A stretch of DNA of 64,000 nucleotides, from contig NZ_JALIRM010000001.1 in assembly GCF_022900255.1 (NCBI RefSeq), positions 434,001 through 498,000 on the forward strand. Reading direction: 5' to 3'. The DNA is from Lederbergia wuyishanensis. GTDB taxonomy: Bacteria; Bacillota; Bacilli; Bacillales; Bacillaceae_C. Positions 30,078 to 40,156 of this stretch are shown in pieces (within the stretch, counting starts at the first letter, position 1; each line of letters begins with the position of its first letter). The position numbers and the translations under genes were made by a program. Under the pieces are notes generated by a model. That model did no database searches and was not told the DNA's origin. It saw only the letters and a program-made list of their open reading frames with translations.

Positions 30078-31205
30078 ATGAGCTCGGAACTATTGGATGC
30101 TCTCATTATTCTGGAAAGAGAAAAAGGAATTAGTCGTGATGTATTGATTGAAGCAATCGAAGCGGCTCTTGTTTCAGCATACAAACGGAATTTTAATCAA
30201 GCGCAAAATGTCCGTGTTGATCTCAATTTAGGAACTGGCACTATGCGAGTATTTGCGCGTAAAGAAATTGTTGATGAAGTATTTGATTCTAGACTTGAAA
30301 TTTCTCTTGATCAAGCCAAAAAGATTAACCCTGCATATGAAACTGGAGATATTCTCGAGTTAGAGGTAACACCGAAAGACTTCGGAAGAATTGCAGCCCA
30401 AACGGCGAAACAAGTTGTAACCCAACGAGTTCGTGAAGCAGAGAGGGGTATTATTTACTCGGAATTTATTGACCGAGAAGATGATATTATGACAGGAATT
30501 GTTCAGAGGCAGGATCCTAGGTTTATTTACGTTAGCCTTGGTAAAATTGAAGCATTATTACCTCTAAGTGAACAAATGCCAAATGAAACATATAAACCGC
30601 ATGACCGTATTAAAGTCTATATCACAAAAGTTGAAAAGACAACGAAAGGTCCACAAATATATGTTTCACGTACACATCCAGGTTTGTTAAAAAGGTTATT
30701 TGAAATCGAAGTTCCCGAAATATATGATGGCACCGTCGAAATAAAATCTGTTGCTCGTGAAGCAGGAGACCGATCTAAAATCTCTGTTAGTACAGATAAT
30801 GCGGAAGTTGATCCAGTAGGTTCTTGTGTTGGTCCTAAAGGTGCTCGAGTACAAGCGATTGTCAATGAATTAAAAGGTGAAAAAATTGATATCGTAGAAT
30901 GGTCCTCTGATCCAGTTGTTTTTGTTGCAAATGCATTAAGTCCATCAAAAGTATTGGATGTAGACATACACGAAGAAGAAAAGGCAACTACTGTTGTTGT
31001 TCCAGATTATCAATTATCACTCGCAATTGGAAAAAGGGGACAAAACGCTAGACTTGCAGCAAAATTAACAGGTTGGAAAATTGATATTAAAAGTGAAACT
31101 GATGCTCGCGCAGCAGGCATATATCCACGCGAAGAAGCTCTCTTCTTTTTTGATGATGATGAATCAAGTGACACATTCGATTTAAATGACGAAGAAATCG
31201 AATAG
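30078..31205 (+). CDS. nusA: Transcription termination/antitermination factor NusA
   Basis: NusA binds RNA polymerase and promotes pausing and hairpin-dependent termination. The 375-residue protein has the N-terminal polymerase-binding domain, an S1 domain (GIVQRQDPRFIYVSLGKIEA), and two KH domains (VGPKGARVQAIVNELKGEKI; IGKRGQNARLAAKLTGWKID). It lacks the C-terminal acidic repeats of proteobacterial NusA, as is normal for Firmicutes. The 201-nt gap after rimP is non-coding and holds no clear element; the ribosome site AAGGGGATGA precedes the ATG. Confidence 0.97.
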   Translation: MSSELLDALIILEREKGISRDVLIEAIEAALVSAYKRNFNQAQNVRVDLNLGTGTMRVFARKEIVDEVFDSRLEISLDQAKKINPAYETGDILELEVTPKDFGRIAAQTAKQVVTQRVREAERGIIYSEFIDREDDIMTGIVQRQDPRFIYVSLGKIEALLPLSEQMPNETYKPHDRIKVYITKVEKTTKGPQIYVSRTHPGLLKRLFEIEVPEIYDGTVEIKSVAREAGDRSKISVSTDNAEVDPVGSCVGPKGARVQAIVNELKGEKIDIVEWSSDPVVFVANALSPSKVLDVDIHEEEKATTVVVPDYQLSLAIGKRGQNARLAAKLTGWKIDIKSETDARAAGIYPREEALFFFDDDESSDTFDLNDEEIE

Positions 31206-31217
31206 GGGTGAGTTAGA

Positions 31218-31499
31218 TTGGCAGTTCGAAAAAAAATTCCAATGAGAAAATGTTTGGCTACCGGGGAAATGAAACCGAAAAAAGAAATGGTACGAATTGT
31301 CCGCTCTAAAGAGGGGGAAGTATCTGTTGACTTATCAGGTAAAAAATCCGGAAGAGGCGCTTACGTTTCTCTAGATCGTGATGCAATACTTATTGCACAA
31401 AAGAAAAATATATTTTCTAGCCAATTAAATGCGGAAGTGAATGATTCCGTTTATGAAGAGCTTCTCGCATTATTAGAAAAAGAAAGTAAACCTAAATAA
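31218..31499 (+). CDS. rnpM: YlxR/RnpM family RNA-binding protein
   Basis: This small basic protein of 93 residues has the DUF448 signature RKCLATGEMKPKKEMVRIVR and GKKSGRGAYVS. In B. subtilis YlxR (RnpM) binds the RNase P RNA and modulates its activity; I infer the same here by family. The TTG start at 31218 follows AGGGGTGAG. It lies 12 nt after nusA, and the stop overlaps ylxQ (TAATG), as in the conserved nusA-ylxR-ylxQ-infB string. Confidence 0.92.
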   Translation: MAVRKKIPMRKCLATGEMKPKKEMVRIVRSKEGEVSVDLSGKKSGRGAYVSLDRDAILIAQKKNIFSSQLNAEVNDSVYEELLALLEKESKPK

Positions 31500-31804
31500 T
31501 GAAGCAAGAAAAATGGATGTCACTGCTTGGATTGGCAAATCGAGCAAGAAAGATTATTTCCGGAGAAGAATTGGTCGTTAAGGAAATCAAAAATAGAAGA
31601 GCCAAGCTTGTACTAATTTCCAAAGATGCCTCTTCAAACACTTCAAAGAAAATACAGGATAAGTGTACTTTTTACGACATTCCTTTTCATTTTGTAGAAT
31701 CAAGAGAAAAACTTGGATTTGCTATAGGGAAGGACGAAAGAGTAGTTGTAGCAATCCTGGAAGATGGCTTTGCCAAAAAGCTTACTTCATTGCTCGATGA
31801 ATAA
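31499..31804 (+). CDS. ylxQ: YlxQ, L7Ae-family RNA-binding protein
   Basis: The 101-residue protein has the L7Ae/L30e fold signature: LLGLANRARKIISGEELVVK, then KLVLISKDASSNTSKKIQ and IGKDERVVVAIL. Members bind kink-turn RNA. It is coupled to rnpM by a TAATG overlap and precedes infB by 15 nt. No targeting signal is present. Confidence 0.9.
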   Translation: MKQEKWMSLLGLANRARKIISGEELVVKEIKNRRAKLVLISKDASSNTSKKIQDKCTFYDIPFHFVESREKLGFAIGKDERVVVAILEDGFAKKLTSLLDE

Positions 31805-31819
31805 AACGGGGGTGAACCT

Positions 31820-34132
31820 ATGAGTAAAGTACGTGTATATGAATACGCTAAAAAGCAAAATACATCTAGTAAAGATGTAATTTCTAAACTAAAAAGTTTG
31901 AATATAGAAGTCACCAATCATATGTCTATGATTGATGGAGAAACAACTGGAAAGCTAGATTCGATTTATAATAGTAAAGGTCCACAAGCCGATGCAAGAA
32001 AACAAAGCCAACAACGTAATGGACAATCGAATAACCAGCAATCAGGACCAAAATCTCCTAGTAATAATCAAACAAGACAGTCCAAAGACAATAAACCAAA
32101 GCAAGTAAAAAGTACAAATGACAACCAACGCCGATCTGAAAATACTCAAACTAAATCAGCACCAAATCAAAGACCGGCTGGAAAACAACGCAATAATGAG
32201 ATGGGGCAAAATAATTCTAATATGAAAAATGGTACGGGAAATACTCATAATAAAAATCAACAACAAAAAAACAATAATAGAAACGCAAATAAGAATCGTA
32301 GTAATGTAAATAATAAAAACAATAAGCAAAGACAAAGGCCGCAGCAACATCAGCCGGCACCACAAAAGCAAAAAGAGCTTCCAGAAAAAATAACATTCAG
32401 CGGTTCTCTTTCATTAGGAGAGCTAGCTAAGAAGCTGCATCGAGAACCAACTGAGATTATTAAAAAATTATTCCTTTTAGGAGTAATCGCGACAATTAAT
32501 CAAGAACTCGATAAAGATGCGATAGAACTTATTTGCTCGGATTATGGGGTTGAGGTAGAAGAAGAAATCCAAATCGATGCGACAGATCTAGAAGTGTATT
32601 TTACTGAAGATAATGAGGAAAACTTAGTTGAACGTCCATCAGTTGTGACGATAATGGGGCACGTTGACCATGGAAAAACAACCCTACTTGACTCACTTCG
32701 AAATACAAAGGTAACGGCAGGAGAAGCTGGAGGTATTACTCAGCATATTGGTGCATATCAAATTGTTGCAAATGGAAAAAAAATCACTTTCCTTGATACC
32801 CCGGGACATGCTGCGTTTACAACAATGCGTGCTCGAGGAGCTAAAGTAACAGATATCACTATTCTTGTTGTTGCTGCAGATGATGGAGTCATGCCGCAAA
32901 CTGTTGAGGCAATTAATCATGCCAAAGCAGCCGAGGTTCCTATCATTGTTGCTGTAAATAAAATGGATAAACCAACTGCTAATCCTGACCGTGTCATGCA
33001 GGAATTGACCGAGCATGGTCTCATTCCTGAAGATTGGGGTGGAGATACAATATTTGTTCCAATCTCCGCATTAAAGGGTGAAGGAATAGACAACTTACTT
33101 GAAATGATTTTACTTGTAAGTGAAGTTGAAGAGTTTAAAGCTAATCCAAACCGAAATGCTATCGGAACAGTTATTGAAGCACAGCTTGATAAAGGACGTG
33201 GATCTGTCGCTACTTTACTCGTACAAAATGGTACATTAAAGGTCGGGGATCCAATAGTTGTGGGTAGTACATTTGGTCGGGTACGTGCAATGGTAAATGA
33301 TGTAGGTAGAAGAGTAAAAGAAGCACCACCATCCACACCTGTAGAAATCACAGGTCTAAATGATGTACCACAAGCAGGAGATCGCTTTGTTGTATTTGAT
33401 GATGAGAAAACGGCTCGCCAAATTGGGGAAGTGCGCGCACAGGAAGCACTTCTTGCTTCAAGAAACGAAAGCTCTCGTGTCAGCCTTGATACATTGTTCG
33501 AACAAATGAAACAAGGTGAAATGAAAGATTTGAACGTTATTGTAAAAGCGGACGTACAAGGATCAGTAGAGGCACTTGCTGCAGCGCTTAAACAAATCGA
33601 TGTTGAAGGTGTTAATATCAAAATCATTCATACTGCCGTTGGTGCTATTAATGAATCAGATATTACGCTTGCAGCAGCTTCGAACGCGATCGTAATTGGC
33701 TTTAATGTTCGTCCAGATGTGAATGCCAAGCGTGCTGCAGACTCTGAAAAAGTAGAGGTTCGTCTTCACCGAGTAATTTATAAAGCAATTGAAGAAATTG
33801 AAGCAGCGATGAAAGGAATGCTTGATCCAGAATTTGAAGAAAAAATTATCGGACAAGCGGAAGTTCGTCAAACTTTCAAGGTATCAAAAATTGGTACGAT
33901 TGCAGGGTCATATGTTACGGATGGTAAGATAACTCGTGACAGTGGAGTTCGACTTATCAGAAATGGCATTGTCATATATGAGGGTGTAATCGACGCACTT
34001 AAACGTTTTAAAGATGATGTAAAAGAGGTTAGCCAAGGATATGAATGTGGTATTACAATTAAAAACTTCAATGATGTGAAAGAAGAAGACATTATTGAGG
34101 CATACCTTATGGAAGAAATTGAGCGTACTTGA
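31820..34132 (+). CDS. infB: Translation initiation factor IF-2
   Basis: IF-2 is the GTPase that brings initiator tRNA to the ribosome. The 770-residue protein has a short N-terminal helical domain and an exceptionally Asn/Gln/Lys-rich low-complexity linker (about residues 55-190). A second IF2-N domain follows, then the GTPase core with [30 protein letters not shown] and NKMDKP, and then domains II to IV. The ATG follows CGGGGGTGA. The ACTTGA at its end supplies both its stop and the TTG start of ylxP. Confidence 0.97.
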   Translation: MSKVRVYEYAKKQNTSSKDVISKLKSLNIEVTNHMSMIDGETTGKLDSIYNSKGPQADARKQSQQRNGQSNNQQSGPKSPSNNQTRQSKDNKPKQVKSTNDNQRRSENTQTKSAPNQRPAGKQRNNEMGQNNSNMKNGTGNTHNKNQQQKNNNRNANKNRSNVNNKNNKQRQRPQQHQPAPQKQKELPEKITFSGSLSLGELAKKLHREPTEIIKKLFLLGVIATINQELDKDAIELICSDYGVEVEEEIQIDATDLEVYFTEDNEENLVERPSVVTIMGHVDHGKTTLLDSLRNTKVTAGEAGGITQHIGAYQIVANGKKITFLDTPGHAAFTTMRARGAKVTDITILVVAADDGVMPQTVEAINHAKAAEVPIIVAVNKMDKPTANPDRVMQELTEHGLIPEDWGGDTIFVPISALKGEGIDNLLEMILLVSEVEEFKANPNRNAIGTVIEAQLDKGRGSVATLLVQNGTLKVGDPIVVGSTFGRVRAMVNDVGRRVKEAPPSTPVEITGLNDVPQAGDRFVVFDDEKTARQIGEVRAQEALLASRNESSRVSLDTLFEQMKQGEMKDLNVIVKADVQGSVEALAAALKQIDVEGVNIKIIHTAVGAINESDITLAAASNAIVIGFNVRPDVNAKRAADSEKVEVRLHRVIYKAIEEIEAAMKGMLDPEFEEKIIGQAEVRQTFKVSKIGTIAGSYVTDGKITRDSGVRLIRNGIVIYEGVIDALKRFKDDVKEVSQGYECGITIKNFNDVKEEDIIEAYLMEEIERT

Positions 34133-34407
34133 TTGGATTTGTTGAGTGCGAATACAGAATTTTTCATACCCATTCTTTAAAAGAGAAGAGGGCAGTCCTA
34201 CAGCGTACGCTAACTAGACTTAGACAGAAATTCAATGTTTCTGCAGCTGAAGTTGATCACCAAGATGTATGGCAATTAACTAAAATTGCTATTACAACTG
34301 TTTCGTCATCAAGACAGGCTGCAGAGCGTGAACTAAATCATGCTCTTAGTTTTCTGGATTCTTTTCCAGAATGGGAAAGAGTAACTACAACCTTTGAATG
34401 GCTGTAA
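34129..34407 (+). CDS. ylxP: YlxP (DUF503) family protein
   Basis: The 92-residue protein belongs to the DUF503/YlxP family, seen by [20 protein letters not shown] and AIDSFPE-like ending ([19 protein letters not shown]). Its molecular function is not well established; it is consistently placed between infB and rbfA. The TTG start overlaps the infB stop by 4 nt, so translation is presumably coupled. No signal peptide or membrane segment is visible. Confidence 0.88.
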   Translation: MIGFVECEYRIFHTHSLKEKRAVLQRTLTRLRQKFNVSAAEVDHQDVWQLTKIAITTVSSSRQAAERELNHALSFLDSFPEWERVTTTFEWL

Positions 34408-34421
34408 GAGAGGTGTTTGAT

Positions 34422-34763
34422 ATGAGTTTACGTGCCAATCGTGTTGGAGAGCAGATGAAAAAGGAACTCGGAGAAATAATCAGTAGGAAAATTAAAGATC
34501 CCCGTGTTGGTTTTGTTACTATAACGGATGTGCATGTTACAGGGGATTTGCAGCAAGCGACTGTTTATATTTCCGTTCTTGGGGATGAAGAACAAAAGGA
34601 AAATACGTTAAAGGGACTTGATAAAGCCAAAGGATTTATTAGATCCGAAATTGGCCAAAGGATCCGTCTTCGCAAAACCCCAGAAATTTCTTTTGAATTT
34701 GACGAATCTATCGGATATGGAAATAGAATCGAATCGATACTAAAACAAATTAAAGAAGACTAA
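34422..34763 (+). CDS. rbfA: Ribosome-binding factor A
   Basis: RbfA helps mature the 16S rRNA 5' end of the small subunit. The 113-residue protein has the N-terminal [20 protein letters not shown], the [20 protein letters not shown] strand region and the [18 protein letters not shown] ending. The ATG at 34422 follows AGAGAGGTG and matches the family start. The frame is open a little further upstream into ylxP, but those residues are not conserved. Confidence 0.96.
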   Translation: MSLRANRVGEQMKKELGEIISRKIKDPRVGFVTITDVHVTGDLQQATVYISVLGDEEQKENTLKGLDKAKGFIRSEIGQRIRLRKTPEISFEFDESIGYGNRIESILKQIKED

Positions 34764-34777
34764 GCAAGCTAAATTTC

Positions 34778-34866
34778 AGCCGTCCCATGTGCGCTTTGTA
34801 TTAATCACTTATGGCAAGTAATATGTGATTGGTCTAAGCTCCAAGTGGTGACGGCTATTATTGTTA
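34778..34866 (+). ncRNA. Candidate structured RNA between rbfA and truB
   Basis: The outer stem AGCCGTC (34778-34784) pairs with GACGGCT (34850-34856) and can extend by CCA with TGG after a one-base bulge. Nested inside, AATCAC (34803-34808) pairs perfectly with GTGATT (34825-34830). A T-rich but interrupted tail (TATTATTGTT) follows. It could be a leader element of truB, a weak terminator or a processing hairpin. I do not recognise a known family. Confidence 0.45.
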
Positions 34867-34952
34867 TCTATAGGTGTTTAGTTAAGTTACATTATCGATT
34901 TGCCAACTAGTTGATTGGATTAGAAATTTACGAAAAGGAGGAAAGTAATATA

Positions 34953-35861
34953 ATGGATGGAATATTGCCATTGTGGAAACCAAAGGGAATGACTTCACAT
35001 GATTGTGTCTTTAAAGTACGTAAACTTCTTCGTATGAAAAAGGTCGGACATACTGGCACATTAGATCCAGATGTCGACGGAGTTCTTCCCATTTGTTTGG
35101 GAAAAGCAACAAAAATTGCTGAGTACATAACCGATGCTGGTAAAGTGTATGAAGGAGAAGTGACAGTAGGCTTTTCTACAACAACTGAAGATGCTTCAGG
35201 AGAGATTGTAGATAGAAAAAATGTAGACCGTGATATTTCTATTGAAGAAATAGAGATAGTTTTGCATTCATTTATCGGAATGATTAATCAAACTCCCCCG
35301 ATGTTTTCCGCTGTTAAAGTAAAAGGAAAACGGTTATATGAATATGCACGTGAAGGTGTAACAATAGAACGACCATCTCGAACAGTACATATTTATGAAC
35401 TAAGGCTACTTGGCGATATGATTGAAAAAAAGAATGGAACTATTTCATTTCGTTTTCGTGTCCACTGTAGCAAAGGCACTTACATTAGAACATTGGCCGT
35501 TATGATAGGAGAAAAATTAGGATATCCTGCACATATGTCTTTACTAACAAGAATCGCTTCTGCAGGAATAGAAGCAAGTGATTGTCTTACGTTCGAGCAA
35601 CTGGAAAAAGCTTTAGAGGAAGACGAAATAATTCAATATATCTATCCCTTAGAAAAAGGAATATCTCACTTGTCCTTTTTTTCATTAGATAGTAATTTAA
35701 TTGTAAAGATTAAAAATGGAGCTGTTCTTCCGCGACCAAATCATTGGCCAAAACATGGTCAAGTTGTAATGATATTCGAAGGAAAAGCTTATGCAATTTA
35801 TCAAGTACATCCAGAAAACGAAACACTTATTAAGCCGGTAAAGGTTATACGAAATGAATAG
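34953..35861 (+). CDS. truB: tRNA pseudouridine-55 synthase
   Basis: TruB makes the conserved pseudouridine 55 in the T loop of tRNAs. The 302-residue protein has the catalytic Asp38 in VGHTGTLDPDVDGVLP, the KPKGMTSHDCV motif and the C-terminal PUA-like region. The ATG at 34953 follows a full AAAGGAGG site at 34935-34942; an upstream in-frame start at 34911 lacks one. The neighbouring ribF is 12 nt downstream. Confidence 0.96.
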   Translation: MDGILPLWKPKGMTSHDCVFKVRKLLRMKKVGHTGTLDPDVDGVLPICLGKATKIAEYITDAGKVYEGEVTVGFSTTTEDASGEIVDRKNVDRDISIEEIEIVLHSFIGMINQTPPMFSAVKVKGKRLYEYAREGVTIERPSRTVHIYELRLLGDMIEKKNGTISFRFRVHCSKGTYIRTLAVMIGEKLGYPAHMSLLTRIASAGIEASDCLTFEQLEKALEEDEIIQYIYPLEKGISHLSFFSLDSNLIVKIKNGAVLPRPNHWPKHGQVVMIFEGKAYAIYQVHPENETLIKPVKVIRNE

Positions 35862-35873
35862 CAGGTGAAAAAA

Positions 35874-36824
35874 ATGAAGGTAATTATGATCAATCATCCC
35901 CATCAATTAAGTAAGAAAGACTTTTCACCTATGGTGATTGCGTTAGGATTTTTTGATGGCGTGCATAAAGGGCATCAAACAGTTATATCTACTGCAAGAA
36001 AAATAGCAATTGATAATAAGTGGAAGAGTGCTGTCATGACATTTGATCCTCATCCTTCTGTCGTACTAGGAAAAGAAAGAAAGACGGTTCAATATATCAC
36101 CCCACTTGAAGATAAAATTGATTTAATTTCTACACTTGGTATAGATTTTTTATTTGTAGTAAGATTTACCTCGGCATTTTCGAGTTTAGAACCAGAAACT
36201 TTTATTAATGAATACTTAATCAACTTAAATGCCAAGCATGTGGTAGCAGGCTTTGATTATACATATGGAAGGTTTGGAAAAGGAACGATGGAAACTATGC
36301 CTATCCATGGAAAAGGAAATTTTGATGTTACCACAGTTTCAAAATTGGAAGAACATAATGAAAAAGTAAGTTCCACGAAAATTAGAAGCCTTTTACATGG
36401 CGGTGATATGTGTGGAGCTCAAAAGCTATTGGGTCGATTTTATATAACGAAAGGAACAATTATTCACGGAGAAAAACGTGGACGAACAATTGGTTTTCCA
36501 ACAGCAAACATACAATTGGAAAGTGATTATCTTATTCCAAAAACAGGGGTGTATGCAGTCCGCTTTTTTGTTGCTGGTAAATGGTATAACGGCGTATGTA
36601 ACATTGGATACAAGCCTACCTTTACCGCACCAGGAGAAACTAGACTTTCTGTCGAGGTGCATATTTTAGACTTTGACCAATCTATTTATGGCGAAAAAGT
36701 CAAGGTAGAGTGGCATATCCACATTAGGGATGAAAAAAAGTTTAATGGTATCGAAGAATTAAAAACGCAAATTTCGAAAGATGTCCAAACAACAATCGCT
36801 TACTTCGATAATATGAACAATTAA
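35874..36824 (+). CDS. ribF: Bifunctional riboflavin kinase / FAD synthetase
   Basis: This enzyme converts riboflavin to FMN and then FAD. The N-terminal nucleotidyltransferase domain has ALGFFDGVHKGHQTVI, and the substrate-linker segment EEHNEKVSSTKIR follows. The C-terminal kinase domain carries GEKRGRTIGFPTANI and VCNIGYKPTF. I chose the ATG at 35874 (316 residues), with AGGTG upstream; a GTG at 35865 is within that site. In B. subtilis the orthologue is called RibC. Position between truB and rpsO is conserved. Confidence 0.96.
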   Translation: MKVIMINHPHQLSKKDFSPMVIALGFFDGVHKGHQTVISTARKIAIDNKWKSAVMTFDPHPSVVLGKERKTVQYITPLEDKIDLISTLGIDFLFVVRFTSAFSSLEPETFINEYLINLNAKHVVAGFDYTYGRFGKGTMETMPIHGKGNFDVTTVSKLEEHNEKVSSTKIRSLLHGGDMCGAQKLLGRFYITKGTIIHGEKRGRTIGFPTANIQLESDYLIPKTGVYAVRFFVAGKWYNGVCNIGYKPTFTAPGETRLSVEVHILDFDQSIYGEKVKVEWHIHIRDEKKFNGIEELKTQISKDVQTTIAYFDNMNN

Positions 36825-36826
36825 AC

Positions 36827-36855
36827 TTGATTTTTACCTTGGAAAGATGTATTCT
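36827..36855 (+). promoter_or_regulatory. Candidate sigma-A promoter for rpsO
   Basis: TTGATT at 36827-36832 is separated by 17 nt from TATTCT at 36850-36855. Transcription would start near 36862 and produce an approximately 80-nt leader that holds the S15 autoregulatory fold. The -10 is imperfect. Confidence 0.5.
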
Positions 36856-36865
36856 TATACAGTAT

Positions 36866-36942
36866 CAAGAACCTTTGCTTGGCAAGGCGACTCACCAACG
36901 TTTGCTAGGTAACAGGGGATAGAAAAACAGGAGGTGAACAGG
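36866..36942 (+). promoter_or_regulatory. Ribosomal protein S15 (rpsO) mRNA leader, probable autoregulatory site
   Basis: The leader can form a stem CTTGGCAA (36878-36885) with TTGCTAGG (36902-36909), allowing G-T pairs, with the conserved-looking loop GGCGACTCACCAACG. I recall an equivalent sequence before rpsO in B. subtilis and Geobacillus, where S15 binds its own mRNA. Assignment is by that resemblance plus position. Confidence 0.6.
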
Positions 36943-37212
36943 ATGGCGATTTCTCAAGAGCGTAAAAACGAAATCATCAACCAATATAAGATTCATGAAA
37001 ATGATACCGGATCTCCGGAAGTTCAAATTGCGGTTTTAACTGAAGAAATCAACAAGTTGAACGATCATCTTCGCGCGCACAAAAAAGATCATCATTCGCG
37101 TCGTGGCTTGCTTAAAATGGTTGGCCGTCGTCGTAATCTTTTAACGTACCTACGTAATAAAGATGTGCAACGCTATCGTGAACTAATTAACAGCCTTGGC
37201 TTACGTAGATAA
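36943..37212 (+). CDS. rpsO: 30S ribosomal protein S15
   Basis: S15 is a primary binder of the 16S rRNA central domain. The 89-residue protein has the full signature [20 protein letters not shown] and [19 protein letters not shown]. The ATG at 36943 follows CAGGAGGTG at 36929-36937; the upstream in-frame ATG at 36934 overlaps that site. It is monocistronic in appearance, with its own leader and terminator. Confidence 0.98.
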   Translation: MAISQERKNEIINQYKIHENDTGSPEVQIAVLTEEINKLNDHLRAHKKDHHSRRGLLKMVGRRRNLLTYLRNKDVQRYRELINSLGLRR

Positions 37213-37639
37213 TATCCGTAAAGCCATGTAAAAAGCGGGATTTTTCCCGCTTTTTTGTTAGGTATTTTAGAAAGTGGTTTCATTGAGGTTTCATTGTTGC
37301 TGACCGAGGCAATACTGCTTAGGACTGTCAAGCAATGCGTGGCAGAACTGAACATTTGACATGGGTGCGAATTTTATATCGCCTAGCAAACGTATGACAC
37401 GATCTTTTGTGTAAGTCATTGTCAAAAAGAACGTGGATTTATAACCACTATGTCTTATGACTTTACGTACTAAAGGTCAGAAAGTATGGACAGGCGTTTC
37501 CGTTTTTATTCGTACATATGTCTAATGTTCAGTAATCGGCTAGCGGCATTGATTCCAAAAAATGACAATAACTATTTACTATCACTAGTCCACAATATAT
37601 TATGGACGATGGATTCGTATGAAAGTGAGGAATGAGTGC
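37213..37639 (+). other. rpsO-pnp intergenic region (427 nt)
   Basis: After the rpsO terminator the space holds a tandem 11-nt repeat (GGTTTCATTGA then GGTTTCATTGT, about 37276-37297). It has small hairpins GTGG-atttataa-CCAC near 37433-37448 and GTCCA (37588-37592) with TGGAC (37603-37607), the latter just before the pnp ribosome site. No gene is plausible. The pnp promoter must be here but I could not assign it. Confidence 0.55.
37231..37256 (+). terminator. Intrinsic terminator after rpsO
   Basis: AAAAGCGGGA pairs with TCCCGCTTTT around a short T loop, followed by a T run. This is a strong Rho-independent terminator 18 nt after the stop. Confidence 0.94.
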
Positions 37640-39760
37640 ATGGAACAACAATTGAAACAAACATTTAGTATGGAATGGGCGGGAAGACCCCTAACAGTAG
37701 AAATTGGACAATTAGCCAAGCAAGCAAGTGGAGCAGCCTTAATCCGTTATGGTGATACAGCGGTGTTAAGTACAGCTACTGCTTCTAAAGATCCAAAAGC
37801 TGTAGATTTCTTTCCTTTAACCGTAAATTATGAAGAAAGACTATATGCAGTAGGTAAAATTCCAGGTGGATTCATCAAAAGGGAAGGCCGTCCAAGTGAA
37901 AAGGCTATTTTGGCAAGTCGTTTAATCGATCGTCCAATCCGCCCATTATTTGCTGATGGTTTCCGAAATGAAGTTCAAGTTGTCAGCGTAGTTATGAGTG
38001 TGGATCAAAACTGTTCTTCTGAAATGGCTGCAATGTTTGGATCCTCCTTGGCACTGTGTGTATCAGATATCCCATTTGAAGGACCAATTGCAGGAGTTGT
38101 CGTTGGTAGAATAGATGGCGAATTCGTAATCAATCCAACGGTAGAGCAAATGGAAATTAGTGATATCAATCTAACAGTTGCTGGTACAAAAGATGCAATT
38201 AATATGGTTGAAGCAGGTGCAGATGAGGTGCCTGAGGAAATCATGTTAGAAGCAATCATGTTCGGCCATGAGGAAATTAAAAAGCTAATTCAATTCCAAG
38301 AAGAAATTGCAGCAAAAGTTGGAAAGCCAAAAAGAGAAGTTGTTCTTTATGAAGTAGATGCTACTCTTGAGGCAGAAGTTCGTAACATGTGTGAAAAATC
38401 TCTTATTGAAGCAATTCAAGTAGAGGAAAAACATGCACGTGAAGATGCAATTCAAGCTGTCAAAGAAAAAGTAATTGCTGACTTTACAGAACGTGAAAAC
38501 ATTGAAGATGAAACCCTAAAGCAAGTAAAAAAAATATTGGACAGCCTTGTTAAAGAGGAAGTGCGTCGTTTAATTACTGTCGAAAAAGTTCGTCCGGATG
38601 GTAGAAAACCGGCTGAAATTAGACCTCTTTCTTCTGAAGTTAACCTTTTGGCCAGAACACATGGATCAGGTTTATTTACACGTGGACAAACTCAAGCACT
38701 AAGTATTTGTACACTTGGTGCGTTAGGTGATGTGCAAATTCTAGACGGATTAGGGATAGAAGAGTCCAAACGTTTTATGCACCATTACAATTTCCCACAT
38801 TTTAGTGTTGGGGAGACTGGCCCAATTCGAGGACCAGGCCGTCGAGAAATCGGACATGGTGCCCTTGGAGAGCGCGCTTTAGAACCAGTTATTCCTAATG
38901 AAGTAGATTTTCCGTATACTATTCGTCTTGTTTCCGAAGTTTTGGAATCAAATGGTTCTACTTCACAAGCCAGCATTTGTGCAAGCACGCTTGCGATGAT
39001 GGACGCAGGAGTTCCAATCAAGGCTCCAGTAGCTGGTATTGCAATGGGTCTAGTGAAGTCTGGTGAGCATTATACAGTATTAACAGATATTCAAGGAATG
39101 GAAGACCATCTTGGAGATATGGATTTTAAAGTGGCTGGAACTTCTAAAGGTGTAACTGCCTTACAAATGGATATAAAGATTGAAGGTCTATCACGTGAAA
39201 TTCTTGAAGAAGCTTTAATGCAGGCAAAAGAAGGACGCATGCACATCTTAGAATCAATGCTAGAAACAATCAGAGAACCGAAAAAACAATTATCGCAATA
39301 TGCGCCTAAGATTCTTACAATACAAATTAATCCAGATAAAATTAGAGATGTTATTGGACCAAGCGGTAAGCAAATTAATAAAATCATTGAAGAAACTGGC
39401 GTAAAAATCGATATTGAACAAGATGGAAAAGTATTCATAGCATCTGCAGATGAAGAAATGAACATTAAGGCAAAGAAAATCATTGAAGACCTTGTTCGTG
39501 AAGTTGAAATAGGGCAAATATACTTAGGAAAAGTAAAACGTATTGAAAAATTCGGCGCATTCGTCGAATTATTCCCTGGAAAAGATGGATTGGTTCATAT
39601 TTCACAGCTTGCGGAGGAACGTGTCAATAAAGTGGAAGATGTTGTATCGATTGGCGACGAAATTCTCGTTAAGGTAATTGAAATAGATAACCAAGGTAGA
39701 GTTAACATTTCTAGAAAAGCTGTACTAAAAGAACAAAAAGAACAACAAAATAAGGAATAA
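37640..39760 (+). CDS. pnp: Polynucleotide phosphorylase
   Basis: PNPase is a phosphorolytic 3'-5' exoribonuclease of mRNA decay. The 706-residue protein has two RNase PH-like domains (first with [16 protein letters not shown] and [20 protein letters not shown]; second with [17 protein letters not shown]). A KH domain ([16 protein letters not shown]) and an S1 domain ([20 protein letters not shown]) follow. ATG 37640 has GTGAGG about 9 nt upstream; the upstream ATG at 37619 is less likely. A strong terminator follows. Confidence 0.97.
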   Translation: MEQQLKQTFSMEWAGRPLTVEIGQLAKQASGAALIRYGDTAVLSTATASKDPKAVDFFPLTVNYEERLYAVGKIPGGFIKREGRPSEKAILASRLIDRPIRPLFADGFRNEVQVVSVVMSVDQNCSSEMAAMFGSSLALCVSDIPFEGPIAGVVVGRIDGEFVINPTVEQMEISDINLTVAGTKDAINMVEAGADEVPEEIMLEAIMFGHEEIKKLIQFQEEIAAKVGKPKREVVLYEVDATLEAEVRNMCEKSLIEAIQVEEKHAREDAIQAVKEKVIADFTERENIEDETLKQVKKILDSLVKEEVRRLITVEKVRPDGRKPAEIRPLSSEVNLLARTHGSGLFTRGQTQALSICTLGALGDVQILDGLGIEESKRFMHHYNFPHFSVGETGPIRGPGRREIGHGALGERALEPVIPNEVDFPYTIRLVSEVLESNGSTSQASICASTLAMMDAGVPIKAPVAGIAMGLVKSGEHYTVLTDIQGMEDHLGDMDFKVAGTSKGVTALQMDIKIEGLSREILEEALMQAKEGRMHILESMLETIREPKKQLSQYAPKILTIQINPDKIRDVIGPSGKQINKIIEETGVKIDIEQDGKVFIASADEEMNIKAKKIIEDLVREVEIGQIYLGKVKRIEKFGAFVELFPGKDGLVHISQLAEERVNKVEDVVSIGDEILVKVIEIDNQGRVNISRKAVLKEQKEQQNKE

Positions 39761-40156
39761 CAAACAATGAAGCCAAGGTATGGTAGTTTGAGATTGCTTT
39801 AACATTAATTTGTCTACAAACTAAAGCCAAGATATCTTGGCTTTTTTTGGCTGTATAAAGTCATATTCAATTTGCTTCCAGGCTTTTGTATGGGGCGGAT
39901 AGCACACAGGCTTGTGGCAATAAAACATTCTGCATAGTGCCGAAGTCCGCAAGATTGGTGGAAGATGACTTGTAAGGATAATGTTTTCTTAATGTCACCT
40001 TATACTATAATCCAACTATTGTTCATAAGATTGAGCTCCTTAAGGAGAAATCTACGGTACTATAGCTTTTAACATATTTTTATTAAGAACTTGATTATGT
40101 ACAATTGGTCTAACATGTCCACTATACTCATATTTTAAAATGAGGGAGGTAGGTAC
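39761..40156 (+). other. pnp-ylxY intergenic region (396 nt)
   Basis: It holds the pnp terminator and a perfect 12-nt palindrome CTCCTTAAGGAG at 40036-40047. A small CACA/TGTG hairpin lies near 39903-39920, and the ylxY ribosome site GAGGGAGGTAGG is directly before 40157. No coding frame is credible and no promoter was convincing. Confidence 0.55.
39823..39848 (+). terminator. Intrinsic terminator after pnp
   Basis: A perfect palindromic stem, AAAGCCAAGAT pairing with ATCTTGGCTTT, is followed by T residues and ends the pnp transcript about 60 nt after its stop. Confidence 0.9.

Noticed and set aside
32917-33627. A 236-residue open frame on the minus strand opposite infB
   Set aside because: It is a shadow of the well-supported infB frame, with Ser/Thr/Ile-rich low-complexity translation and no start context.
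40130-40138. CATATTTTA as a sigma-E/K -10 box for ylxY
   Set aside because: Transcription would begin at the ribosome site itself, and no -35 match lies at the correct distance.
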